This document shows positions 31,822-40,121 of a DNA stretch of 64,000 nucleotides, piece by piece. Below the pieces are notes generated by a model. That model saw only the letters and a program-made list of their open reading frames with translations, was not told where the DNA came from and searched no databases. Source of the DNA: Nocardioidaceae bacterium (GTDB taxonomy: Bacteria > Actinomycetota > Actinomycetes > Propionibacteriales > Nocardioidaceae); assembly GCA_018672315.1 (NCBI GenBank), contig CP076053.1, forward strand, positions 1,537,827-1,601,826, in the 5' to 3' direction. Both the position numbers and the translations under genes were made by a program. Numbering within the stretch: the first letter of the stretch is position 1; each line of letters begins with the position of its first letter.

Positions 31822-33273
31822 TCAGGCGATCGTGATGCGCCGCGACGGCAGCGGTGCCGGCTGGTGGCGTTCCACGTCCGACCACGCGGAGACCAGCCGA
31901 TCGAGTGCCGTGTCGATCTGGTCGAGCGGATAGCCGAAGGGGAGCCGTACGAAATCGGCGAAGCCACCGTGCGCGGAGAACGTCGGTCCCGGGACGAGCA
32001 GCACGTCCCGTGCCTCGGCCGCGGCGACCAGGTCCGTGGCGCTGCCGTGGGGGAGCTGCACCCAGAACGACAGACCGCCGCCCGGCGTACGGAACTCCCA
32101 CGACGGCAGCCGCTCGCGCAGTCCCGTCGCGAACCGGTCGCGTGCCTCGCGGATGCGTCCCAGGTGCGCGGGCGAGGCCAGGCCGGTCCCCACGGGCAGC
32201 GCGGACAGCAGCTCGCGCAGCACCAGCTGCTCGAGCACCGCCGCGCCCAGGTCCAGGCTGACCCGCGCCCGCACCAACCCGTCCACGTGACGCACGGGGC
32301 TGCGGATCCAGCCCAGGCGCAGCCCGCCCCACACCGACTTCCCGACGCTGCCGACCGTCAGGGTGTCGGGCAGGTGGGTTGCGAAGGGGGACGGCACCGG
32401 GGTCTCGTCCAGGCGCAGGTCGACGTGCGCCTCGTCCACCACCGTCAGGGTCCCCGCCTCCCGCAGGGCCCGCGCCATCCGGGCGCGACCGTCGTCGTCG
32501 AGCAGCAGCCCTGTGGGGTTGTGGAAGTCCGGCAGCAGGTACGCGAGGTCGGGGCGCACCGTGCGGACGGACTGCTCGAAGGCCTCCAGGTCCCACCCGT
32601 CCGGGTCCACGGGCGTCGTCACCAGACGGGCACCGCGCGACCGCAGCGCCTGCAGGCAGTTCGGGTAGCTCGGGTCCTCCACCAGGGTGCGCGTGCCGGG
32701 GCGCCCCGACCACCGCTCGATGACGGCCACGGCGGCGAGCGCCCCCGGGGTGATGATGATCTGCTCCGGAGTCGTCGGCAGTCCTCGGGCGGCGTAGCGG
32801 TCCGCCAGCGCAGCCTGCAGGTCGGGCAGGCCCGACGGGAAGTAGCCGGTCTGGTCGAGGTACGCCGGCACCTGCTCGACCGCGGCCCGCATCGCGGTGA
32901 CGAGGTCCTGGTCGGCCGAGACGGCGGTGGCGCACGACAGGTCCAGGGTGCGTCCGTCGGCCGCTTGCTGCGGCATCAGGGTGCGGTCGACGCGGCGGCG
33001 GTGACCCTCGGGGACGCGCGCATACGTGCCAGACCCGTGCCGCGACTCGGCGTAGCGCCGGTCTCGCAGCACCTGGTACGCCCGCGACACCGTGGTGCGC
33101 GACAGGCCCAGCGCGGTCACGAGGTCGCGCTCGCTCGGCAGGCGCGCGCCGTTCTCGACGCGGCCGGAGACGATGAGGCGTACGACGGCGTCGGCGAGGC
33201 CCAGGTAGGCCGGGTCGGTGTCGATCTCACCGAGCAGGAGCCTCAGCCGTGACGCGGACACGTGCGATGCCAT
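31822..33273 (-). CDS. MocR/GntR-type regulator with aminotransferase-like domain
   Basis: This 483-residue protein has an N-terminal GntR winged helix (YLGLADAVVRLIVSGRVENGARLPSERDLV, then LSRTTVSRAYQVL) and a class I aminotransferase-like domain. PLP-site residues are visible: the FHNPTG loop, VVDEAH with the ring-binding Asp, and the Schiff-base Lys in GSVGKSVWGGLR. MocR proteins bind PLP and usually regulate B6, amino-acid or membrane-protein genes; the YczR subgroup is the closest resemblance. CAGACT lies six bases before the ATG at 33271-33273. AGTGGC/GCCACT arms at 33292-33316 are a candidate operator. The target is unknown. Confidence 0.87.
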   Translation of the reverse strand: MASHVSASRLRLLLGEIDTDPAYLGLADAVVRLIVSGRVENGARLPSERDLVTALGLSRTTVSRAYQVLRDRRYAESRHGSGTYARVPEGHRRRVDRTLMPQQAADGRTLDLSCATAVSADQDLVTAMRAAVEQVPAYLDQTGYFPSGLPDLQAALADRYAARGLPTTPEQIIITPGALAAVAVIERWSGRPGTRTLVEDPSYPNCLQALRSRGARLVTTPVDPDGWDLEAFEQSVRTVRPDLAYLLPDFHNPTGLLLDDDGRARMARALREAGTLTVVDEAHVDLRLDETPVPSPFATHLPDTLTVGSVGKSVWGGLRLGWIRSPVRHVDGLVRARVSLDLGAAVLEQLVLRELLSALPVGTGLASPAHLGRIREARDRFATGLRERLPSWEFRTPGGGLSFWVQLPHGSATDLVAAAEARDVLLVPGPTFSAHGGFADFVRLPFGYPLDQIDTALDRLVSAWSDVERHQPAPLPSRRITIA

Positions 33274-33358
33274 GCCCCCAGTCTGACCGCGAGTGGCACC
33301 CTCGGGGAGGGCCACTTCTCGTCCGGTGGCCCCGGAGGTCCGCCTCGATGGTCCCGCC

Positions 33359-34855
33359 TCAGTCCGTGGGGAGCTCCACCACGAAGCACGCCCCGCCGCC
33401 CGGGGCGGTCTCGTACCGCACCCGGCCACCGTTGGCGGCGAGCAGCCGTCGCACGATGTAGAGACCGAACCCGTTGCCCCGCTTGGTGCTCGCGACCCCC
33501 TCCTCGGCGCGCTCGAAGCGCCCGAAGAGCCGCGGGAGGAACGAGGCGGGCACGCCCTCCCCGCTGTCGAGGACACGGATCTCGACCCACTGCCGGCCCT
33601 CGGGGTCCGGGTCGAGCGTGCGTGCGGTCACGGTGATGGGCGTGACGCCGTACTTCACGGCGTTGGCGGTGAGGTTCGCCAGCACCTGACGCAGCTGCCA
33701 GGGGTCGACGTACGCCGTGGGCCGTCCGGTGACCGAGACGGTGACGCCGTCCGGGTCGGTCATCTCCTCGACGACCTGGGCGACGACGTCCGCGACGAGC
33801 ACCTGACGTGGGCTGGTCGGCACCTCCTCGTCGCCGAGGGACTCCAGCCTGGCCATCGCCAGGACCTCGTCGATGAGCCCGTCGAGTCGTCGGGCCGCCG
33901 CGATCGCGCGGGTCAGCCCGCGGCGTCTCATGTCCTCGGGAAGATCGTCCCAGTCCTCCTCGAGGTGGCCGAGGTGCCCGCGGATCACGGTCAGCGGCTG
34001 CTTGGCGTCGTGACCGATCAGGGCGATGAGGTCGGCCTGGGTCTGCGCCAGGCGGGCCACGCGGGTGTGGGCGAGACGCGCGTCCTCCTCGGCACGACGC
34101 AGGTCGGTGATGTCGAGCTCCGTGCCGTGGCGGTGCACCGTGCCCTCGGCGGTGACCTCGATGTCGCAGCGCGCGCGGATCGTGCGCGTCTCACCGTCGG
34201 GTCGGCGCAGGCGGTACTCCAGCTCGTAGCCGGCCCCCCGGTCCCGTGCCGTCGTGGCCGTCTCGGTGACGCGCTCGCGGTCCTCGGGGTGGATGTGCTC
34301 GGTCTGGTCGGCCCAGTTCGGTGTCCAGGTGGCGGGGTCGCGACCGACGAGGCGGTACATCGACGGCGAGAACCAGGGGTCGCCGTCGCCGTCGGCGGTC
34401 CAGCTGCCGAGTCCGGCGATGAGCTCGGCCTGCCGGAGCGTACGCAACGCCGCCTCCCGCGCCGTGACGTCGGTGCCGGCGGCGAAGAAGCCCCCACTGG
34501 TCTCGTCCGGCAGGTAGAGCATCTCCAGCTCACGGGCCTCGCCCGCGGCGTTCGCGATGCTGGCGGTGAACCGCTGCGGCACGCCGTCGAGCACGTCGCG
34601 GAGGCGCACGGACTCGAACTCCAGCGCGACCGGTCCGAGCATCTCGCCCAGGTGCACCCCCAGCAGCCCACCGTCGTCGTAGCCGAAGAACCGCTCGTGG
34701 GCGGCGTTGCTGTACAGACAACGGAGGTCCGGGTCCCACAGGGCGACCAGGGTGGGCGTGCTGCTCAGCAGCCTGGCCGCGATGCGCGAGCCGGCGTCAC
34801 CCGGCCCGGCCGGCACCCCCGCGGATGCCTCGCGCGGCGACTCGCGACCTGGCAC
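33359..34855 (-). CDS. Cytosolic PAS-PAS histidine kinase
   Basis: This 498-residue protein has no membrane segment. A first PAS domain (LVALWDPDLRCLYSNAAHERFFGY) and a second PAS/PAC domain (TADGDGDPWFSPSMYRLVGRD to HRHGTELDITDL) are followed by a HisKA domain with phospho-acceptor His in LIGHDAKQPL. The HATPase domain has NLTANAVKYG, LDSGEGVP and GNGFGLYIVRRLL. It should sense an intracellular signal, but no response regulator is adjacent, so it is an orphan. The GTG at 34853-34855 is preceded by GGGAGG. It is divergent from the dihydropteroate-synthase-like gene. Confidence 0.85.
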   Translation of the reverse strand: MPGRESPREASAGVPAGPGDAGSRIAARLLSSTPTLVALWDPDLRCLYSNAAHERFFGYDDGGLLGVHLGEMLGPVALEFESVRLRDVLDGVPQRFTASIANAAGEARELEMLYLPDETSGGFFAAGTDVTAREAALRTLRQAELIAGLGSWTADGDGDPWFSPSMYRLVGRDPATWTPNWADQTEHIHPEDRERVTETATTARDRGAGYELEYRLRRPDGETRTIRARCDIEVTAEGTVHRHGTELDITDLRRAEEDARLAHTRVARLAQTQADLIALIGHDAKQPLTVIRGHLGHLEEDWDDLPEDMRRRGLTRAIAAARRLDGLIDEVLAMARLESLGDEEVPTSPRQVLVADVVAQVVEEMTDPDGVTVSVTGRPTAYVDPWQLRQVLANLTANAVKYGVTPITVTARTLDPDPEGRQWVEIRVLDSGEGVPASFLPRLFGRFERAEEGVASTKRGNGFGLYIVRRLLAANGGRVRYETAPGGGACFVVELPTD

Positions 34856-34981
34856 GAGACCTCCCACCGACCTCTCGCGCGACCGCTCCCCGGCCGCGCA
34901 CCGGCCGGGCTCCCGACCAGCCGCGACCGAGTCTGCCGCAGCCGGACGACATCTGCAGCCGCTCGGACGAACCCTTGCCGC

Positions 34982-34987
34982 TAGCGT
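34982..34987 (+). promoter_or_regulatory. -10 element of a likely leaderless promoter (DHPS-like gene)
   Basis: TAGCGT lies seven bases before the GTG at 34995 with no ribosome site, matching the leaderless pattern seen elsewhere in the window. Confidence 0.5.
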
Positions 34988-34994
34988 CAGCACC

Positions 34995-35906
34995 GTGATA
35001 GATCTCCGTGCCCTCGCACGCTTGACCGAGGCGTACGCCGAGGACCTCGACCGTCCCGTCTCCCCCTTCCGGCTCGCCGGACGCGACATCGACACCGACA
35101 CCGAGCCGGTGCTGATGGGCATCGTGAACCTCTCGCGCGACTCCTGGTACCGCGAGTCCGTCGCAGCCACGCGCGCGTCGGCCGTACGCCGCGGCACGGT
35201 GCTCGCCGCCCAGGGCGCCCACCTCGTCGACGTGGGGGCGGAGTCCGTCGTCACCACCGCCGAGCGGGTGGGCGAGGAGCGGCAGCGCGAGCAGCTCGTG
35301 CCCGTGATCTCCGGCCTCGCCGACGCAGGCGTCGCGACGTCGGTGGAGAGCTACCACCCGAGCGTCGTCGAGGCCTGCCTCGACGCCGGGGCGAGCGTCG
35401 TCAACCTGACCGGGTCCGGCGAGGACGAGGCGATGTTCGAGCTGGCGGCCCGCTTCGACGCGGCTCTCGTGCTCTGCCACATCGGCGGGTCCCACGCCCG
35501 CGACCTGCGGACCGAGGCCCCGGACGAGGAGGTCGCGGACCCCTTCCCGGCGATGCTCGCCTCCTTCGAGGCGCGGCTCGGGGCCGCGAGGGCGGCCGGC
35601 GTACGCAGCGTGTCCATCGACCCCGGGGTCGGCTTCTCCACGCCCTGGATCACCACGCCCGCCGAACGGGTGCGGTGGCAGGCGACCACGCAGCTGCAGT
35701 CCTTCAGGCTGCGACGCCTCGGGGTGCCGGTCTGCCACGCCCTCCCGGCCGCGCCCGACACCTTCGGGGAAGAAGTACGGCACGCCGAGGGTTTCTTCAC
35801 CGTGCTCGCCGCGCTGGGGGGCACCGGGATCTTCCGTACGCACGAGGTGCCGCAGGTCGCTGCGGTGCTCCAGTGCCTGCGGGACTTCGACCCGCTACCC
35901 GCCTGA
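34995..35906 (+). CDS. Dihydropteroate-synthase-like TIM-barrel protein
   Basis: This 303-residue protein has the DHPS order of motifs but with changed residues. The first loop is MGIVNLSRDSW where FolP has a N-V-T-P-D-S-F type sequence. Next come DVGAES, SVESYHPSVVEACLDAGASVVNLTG, VLCHIGGSHARDL and IDPGVGFS. The DPG pterin-site motif is kept, but the usual GFxK Lys is absent and the SIDT-type Asp is Glu (SVES). It may be a DHPS paralogue with another role rather than the folate enzyme. No other folate gene is nearby. It is followed after 13 bases by the antiporter gene and may be co-transcribed. Confidence 0.7.
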   Translation: MIDLRALARLTEAYAEDLDRPVSPFRLAGRDIDTDTEPVLMGIVNLSRDSWYRESVAATRASAVRRGTVLAAQGAHLVDVGAESVVTTAERVGEERQREQLVPVISGLADAGVATSVESYHPSVVEACLDAGASVVNLTGSGEDEAMFELAARFDAALVLCHIGGSHARDLRTEAPDEEVADPFPAMLASFEARLGAARAAGVRSVSIDPGVGFSTPWITTPAERVRWQATTQLQSFRLRRLGVPVCHALPAAPDTFGEEVRHAEGFFTVLAALGGTGIFRTHEVPQVAAVLQCLRDFDPLPA

Positions 35907-35919
35907 GCAGGAGGCGACC

Positions 35920-37926
35920 GTGCTGCCCGTCCCCCAGGTGCTGATCGTCCCCCAGGCGTCCGCTGAGGTGCCCGCCTACCTCGCACCCACCGCCGCCCTG
36001 GTCGTCGCGGCGGCCGCCATCGGCTACCTCAGCGTGCGGGCGGGTGTCGTCCCGATCGTGGGGTTCCTGCTGGCCGGCGTGCTCATCGGCCCGTCGCAGC
36101 TCGGACTGGTCGCCTCCACCGAGGCCGTCGACGCAGCTGCCGAGGTGGGCGTGATCCTGCTGCTCTTCACCATCGGCATCGAGTTCTCCCTCGAGCGCCT
36201 CGCCCGGGTGTGGCGGTGGATCGTCGGCAGCGGCGGGGCCCAGGTGGTGGTGACCTCGTTGCTCACCGCGGCACTCGTCGTCGCGTTCGGCGAGGGCTGG
36301 GGCGTCGGCCTGTTCACGGGGTTCCTCGTGGCGTTGAGCTCGACCGCGATCGTGCTGACCGTGCTCTCGGACAAGAACGCCACGAACACCCCCCGCGGTC
36401 AGCTGTCGCTGGCGGTGCTGGTCTTCCAGGACCTCGCCGTGGTCGCGATGGTGGTCGTGGTGCCGCTGCTCGGGGCCGACGCCGAGGGCGGCGCGGGGTC
36501 GCTTGGCAGGGCGCTCGGCACGGCGGCGCTGGTGATCGGCCTGGTGCTCGTGGTGGCACGCCGGGTGATGCCGCCGCTGCTGGGACGGGTCGCGGCACTG
36601 TGCTCCCCGGAGGTCTTCCTGCTCGCGATCGTGGCGATCTGCCTGGGCACCGCGTACGTCACCGCGCTCGCCGGCGTCTCGGTCTCCCTCGGGGCGTTCC
36701 TGGCCGGTCTCGTGGTCTCGGAGTCCCGTCAGTCGACGCAGGCCCTCAGCGAGATCCTGCCGCTGCAGATCATCTTCTCGGCCGTCTTCTTCGTCTCCGT
36801 CGGCATGCTCCTCGACGTCGGTGCCCTGCTGGAGAACCTGCCGCTGGTGCTCGCCGCAGCGCTCGGCGTGCTCGTGCTCAAGACCGTCGTGACGTTCGCG
36901 GCGGTGCTGCCGACCGGGCAGGGGTGGCGTACGGCGCTGGCGACCTCACTGCTGCTCGCGCAGGTCGGCGAGTTCTCCTTCGTGCTCCTCACCGTCGGTC
37001 GGGACGCCGGGCTCAGCCCGGCCGGACTCGGCGAGCAAGGCTTCCAGCTGGTCGTCGCCACCACGGTGCTGCTGATGATGGCGACACCGGGGCTCGCGTA
37101 CGCCGGCGACCGGCTGCTGGCCGCCGCACCGCGCCGGGTCGACGACCGTGCGCCGACCCGGCCGACCGGCGAGGCGGACCTGACCGACCACGTCGTGCTG
37201 CTCGGCTGGGGCGAGGACTCCGTCGACCTCGCGCGCATCCTGCGCGACCGCGACGTGCCGGTCGTGATGACGACGCTGAACCCGGCCGGCGCCGAGGAGG
37301 CTGCCGAGCTCGGCATCCACGTCGTGACCGGCGACTCCTCCCGGGGGGCCGTGCTCGACCTCGCCGCCGTCGGGGCGGCCCGACTGGTCGTGATCGCCGA
37401 GGACCGTCCCGAGCAGGCCGAGGCGATCGCCACCGTCGTGCGTACGCAGACCGACGCCCCGGTGATGGTGCGCTCCCGGGGGGCCGCCGACGTGGCGTCG
37501 TTCGCCCAGGCGGGGGTCGACCACGTCGTCGACCCGCTCGCCACGAGCCGCCGCGGACTCTTCGTGGCCGCGTTGGACCTGCTCGAGCTGCCCCGTGACC
37601 TCGGTCCCGACGAGGACCGGCGCTTCCGCGTCGACACCTCCCGCGTCTTCCACCGGCCGGTGCCGGCTGACGCCGGCTGCGTGCACGGGGAGTCCTCGCG
37701 GCCGGTCCTGCCGAGCGCGGGCGGTTGCCTGCAGTGTCTCCGTGAGGGCTTGGACTGGGTGCACCTGCGCGTGTGCCTGGCCTGCGGTCACGTGGGCTGC
37801 TGCGACTCCTCGGAGGGCCGGCACGCGCGCGGACATGCCGAGCTCGCCGGGCACCCGATCGCCGGGAGCGCGGAGCCGGGGGAGTCGTGGGCGTACTGCT
37901 TCGTCGACAGGTCGACATTCGACTGA
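35920..37926 (+). CDS. CPA2 cation:H+ antiporter fused to RCK and UBP-type zinc finger
   Basis: This 668-residue protein has about 12 membrane helices (residues 20-400) of the KefB/CPA2 type. A cytosolic RCK/TrkA-N Rossmann domain follows from about 422, with HVVLLGWGEDSVDLARIL. Residues about 585-665 form a UBP-type zinc finger with the Cys/His series CVHG, CLQC, CLACGHVGCC and HARGHA. It probably moves K+ or Na+ against H+ under nucleotide control. The zinc finger, known in eukaryotes for ubiquitin C-terminus binding, has no established role in such antiporters. The GTG at 35920 follows CAGGAGG. Confidence 0.87.
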   Translation: MLPVPQVLIVPQASAEVPAYLAPTAALVVAAAAIGYLSVRAGVVPIVGFLLAGVLIGPSQLGLVASTEAVDAAAEVGVILLLFTIGIEFSLERLARVWRWIVGSGGAQVVVTSLLTAALVVAFGEGWGVGLFTGFLVALSSTAIVLTVLSDKNATNTPRGQLSLAVLVFQDLAVVAMVVVVPLLGADAEGGAGSLGRALGTAALVIGLVLVVARRVMPPLLGRVAALCSPEVFLLAIVAICLGTAYVTALAGVSVSLGAFLAGLVVSESRQSTQALSEILPLQIIFSAVFFVSVGMLLDVGALLENLPLVLAAALGVLVLKTVVTFAAVLPTGQGWRTALATSLLLAQVGEFSFVLLTVGRDAGLSPAGLGEQGFQLVVATTVLLMMATPGLAYAGDRLLAAAPRRVDDRAPTRPTGEADLTDHVVLLGWGEDSVDLARILRDRDVPVVMTTLNPAGAEEAAELGIHVVTGDSSRGAVLDLAAVGAARLVVIAEDRPEQAEAIATVVRTQTDAPVMVRSRGAADVASFAQAGVDHVVDPLATSRRGLFVAALDLLELPRDLGPDEDRRFRVDTSRVFHRPVPADAGCVHGESSRPVLPSAGGCLQCLREGLDWVHLRVCLACGHVGCCDSSEGRHARGHAELAGHPIAGSAEPGESWAYCFVDRSTFD

Positions 37927-37980
37927 GGTCCGGGTCGCTCGATCGGGTGCCCCACCCGCGGGGGTGGGTACGAGCGGGTC

Positions 37981-39060
37981 GTGTGTACGAACCGGGTCCT
38001 GCTGACCACCGCCACCGCTGCTCTGGCCGTCTCGACCCTCGCCGCGTGCGGCTCCTCGGCGGAGCCGGAGCCGCCCCGCCCGGGGACGGTCGTCGTCAGC
38101 CCGTCGGCCACCGGCTCGACGTCGGCCACCGCGTCGCCGTCGGCGACCGGCTCGTCGTCGCCCTCGACGGACCCGACCACGGCAGGGGTGCCGCAGGTGC
38201 CGGGGCTCGTGGTGCACGCGTCCGAGTACGACGTGCCCGAGACGGTGTCCCGGCTGCAGTCGGCGCTGGGGGGCGCCGGCACGGTCGTCGCGACGCTGGA
38301 CCACGCCGAGAACGCCGCGTCGGTCGGCATGTCCCTGCCGCCCACCGTGCTGGTCGTCGGCGGCAACGCCGAGGTCGGCACACCGGTGCTGCAGCAGGAG
38401 TCGGAGGCAGGCCTGGAGCTGCCGTTGCGCTTCCTGGCCTGGGAGGAGGACGGCCAGGTCTACCTCGCCTACAACTCCGCCGACTACCTCGCCGAGCGCG
38501 CCGACCTCGACGACGCCGCCGGTCGGAGGGCTCTGGAGCCGGTCCGGCAGGCCTCGGCGATGCTCGCCGAGACCGCCTCGGGCACGACGGATCCGCTCAC
38601 CGACGGCTCCCGGGGCCTCGGTGACGACGACCGCGAGGTCGAGGACGTCGACGCGGACTCCGACCGCGCGGTGGCCGCCACGCAGAGCCGCCTGCGCCAG
38701 GCCCTGCAGCGCAGCCCCCTGAGCATCGTGGCGGTCGTCGACCACGCCGCGAACGCCCGCTCGATCGGTCGGTCGCTGACTCCCCTGCGGCTGACGCTGG
38801 CGGGCAACCCGGAGGCGGGCACTCCGTTCATCGCCGCCCGGCGGACGATCGGGATCGACCTGCCGATGCGCTTCCTCGTCGCGGCCGACGGGGACGGGGA
38901 CGGGGACAGGGGCGGGGACGACGGGGACGACCGGGGCAGCGAGATCCTCGCGCCCGACTTCTCCGACCTCGTGGACCGCCACGGGATCACCGGCCTCGAC
39001 GAGGCGGTGGCGGCGGTCGAACGGTCCCAAGAGCAGCTCCTGAGGACGGCGACCCGCTGA
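37981..39060 (+). CDS. Lipoprotein with two tandem DUF302 domains
   Basis: This 359-residue protein has a lipoprotein signal ending in the lipobox LAAC (Cys at about 23) and a Ser/Thr/Pro linker. Two copies of the DUF302 fold lie at about residues 85-195 and 228-345. The copies share the patterns TVVATLDHAENAASVG / SIVAVVDHAANARSIG, VVGGNAEVGTPV / LAGNPEAGTPF and LPLRFLAW / LPMRFLVA. A DGDGD-rich insertion lies in the second copy. The domain is found in heme- and thiosulfate-related proteins, but the function is unknown. It should sit on the outer face of the membrane. The GTG start has no ribosome site. Confidence 0.8.
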   Translation: MCTNRVLLTTATAALAVSTLAACGSSAEPEPPRPGTVVVSPSATGSTSATASPSATGSSSPSTDPTTAGVPQVPGLVVHASEYDVPETVSRLQSALGGAGTVVATLDHAENAASVGMSLPPTVLVVGGNAEVGTPVLQQESEAGLELPLRFLAWEEDGQVYLAYNSADYLAERADLDDAAGRRALEPVRQASAMLAETASGTTDPLTDGSRGLGDDDREVEDVDADSDRAVAATQSRLRQALQRSPLSIVAVVDHAANARSIGRSLTPLRLTLAGNPEAGTPFIAARRTIGIDLPMRFLVAADGDGDGDRGGDDGDDRGSEILAPDFSDLVDRHGITGLDEAVAAVERSQEQLLRTATR

Positions 39061-39103
39061 GCCGGGCGGCGATAAGCCACCGCCGGCCGGGTAGAGGTCG
39101 CCC

Positions 39104-40006
39104 ATGAGCAACGGAATCCTCGCCGGCGCCGTCGGCGCCACCGCCCTGAACGCCGCGACCTACCTCGACATGGCACTCACCGGACGCGCCCCCAGCAATG
39201 CGCCCGCCGACACCGTGCTGGCGGCCGCGGACCACCTCGACGTCGCGCTCGACACCGACGGGTCGCGGCCCGAGGCGTACGGGGCCCTCGTCGGCGCGGC
39301 GACGGGTGTGGCGGTCGGCGTGCTCGCGGCGGGCGTGCGTGCGGCGGGAGTGCGTCTGCCCCTGCTCGCCGAGGCGGCCGTGATCGGTGCGGGTGCCATG
39401 GCCGCGACCGACGGGCCGATGCACGCCCTGGGGGTCTCCGACGTGAGCACGTGGAGCAGCGAGGACTGGGTGCGCGACGCCGTCCCGCACTACGCGTACG
39501 GGCTCGCCGTCGCTGGCACCCTGCGTGGTCTGGAGCGGCGTGAGGCGGTGAAGCCGGCGGTGACCCGGCGTACGCCCGCCCGCCCCCGGGGCCGTGTGCT
39601 GACCAAGGCGTTCGCGCTCGGTCTGGCGACGGGTGGGCGGAGCTCGCTGGGTCTGCTTCCCTCGGCCGGTGCCGTGGACTCGCGGCTGGCGAAGCTCGCC
39701 ATCGGCGGTGGTGTGCTCGGTGAGCTGGTCATGGACAAGCAGCCCTCGACGCCGGCGCGTACGCAGACAGGCCCCTTCGTGGGCCGGGCGGTGCTCGGCG
39801 CGGTCGGTGGCATGGCCCTGTCCCGTGACGATTCCGTCGGCACGCTGCTGCCCGCGGTGGCCGGCGCCGCCGGTGCCGCGCTCGGCACCGTCGCAGGCCT
39901 GGCCTGGCGCGAGAAGGCGGCCGAGGCCGGTGCGAGCGACCTGAGGGCGGCACTGCTCGAGGACGGCGCAGCAGCACTGCTCGCCGTGTGGGCCGCCAGG
40001 CGGTGA
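39104..40006 (+). CDS. Predicted multi-helix membrane protein
   Basis: I do not recognise this family with certainty. The 300-residue protein has Ala/Gly-rich hydrophobic segments at about residues 3-22, 60-80, 84-103, 126-142, 202-215, 226-245 and 248-265. A charged loop occurs at about 145-165, where an ARPRGRVLTKAF stretch begins a second half with Gly-rich helices. The second half resembles DUF4126-type membrane proteins. TAGAGG lies six bases before the ATG. It sits between the DUF302 lipoprotein gene and the sugar porter gene, with separate signals for each. Confidence 0.65.
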   Translation: MSNGILAGAVGATALNAATYLDMALTGRAPSNAPADTVLAAADHLDVALDTDGSRPEAYGALVGAATGVAVGVLAAGVRAAGVRLPLLAEAAVIGAGAMAATDGPMHALGVSDVSTWSSEDWVRDAVPHYAYGLAVAGTLRGLERREAVKPAVTRRTPARPRGRVLTKAFALGLATGGRSSLGLLPSAGAVDSRLAKLAIGGGVLGELVMDKQPSTPARTQTGPFVGRAVLGAVGGMALSRDDSVGTLLPAVAGAAGAALGTVAGLAWREKAAEAGASDLRAALLEDGAAALLAVWAARR

Positions 40007-40121
40007 CCGCACCTGCTGAGGCGCACCTGAGCATGACCTGAGGTCCTGCTGGGAACCGTGCCGGGGCCAGATCGTGGCGGAAGACAACCACCACGGCACC
40101 CGGACGCGATGAGGAGCTGCC

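Noticed and set aside
31822-33252. Rightward open frame continuing from the HNH relic to 33.25 kb
   Set aside because: After the frameshift it is antisense to the MocR gene. The protein has the composition of a GC-skew shadow and no family motif.
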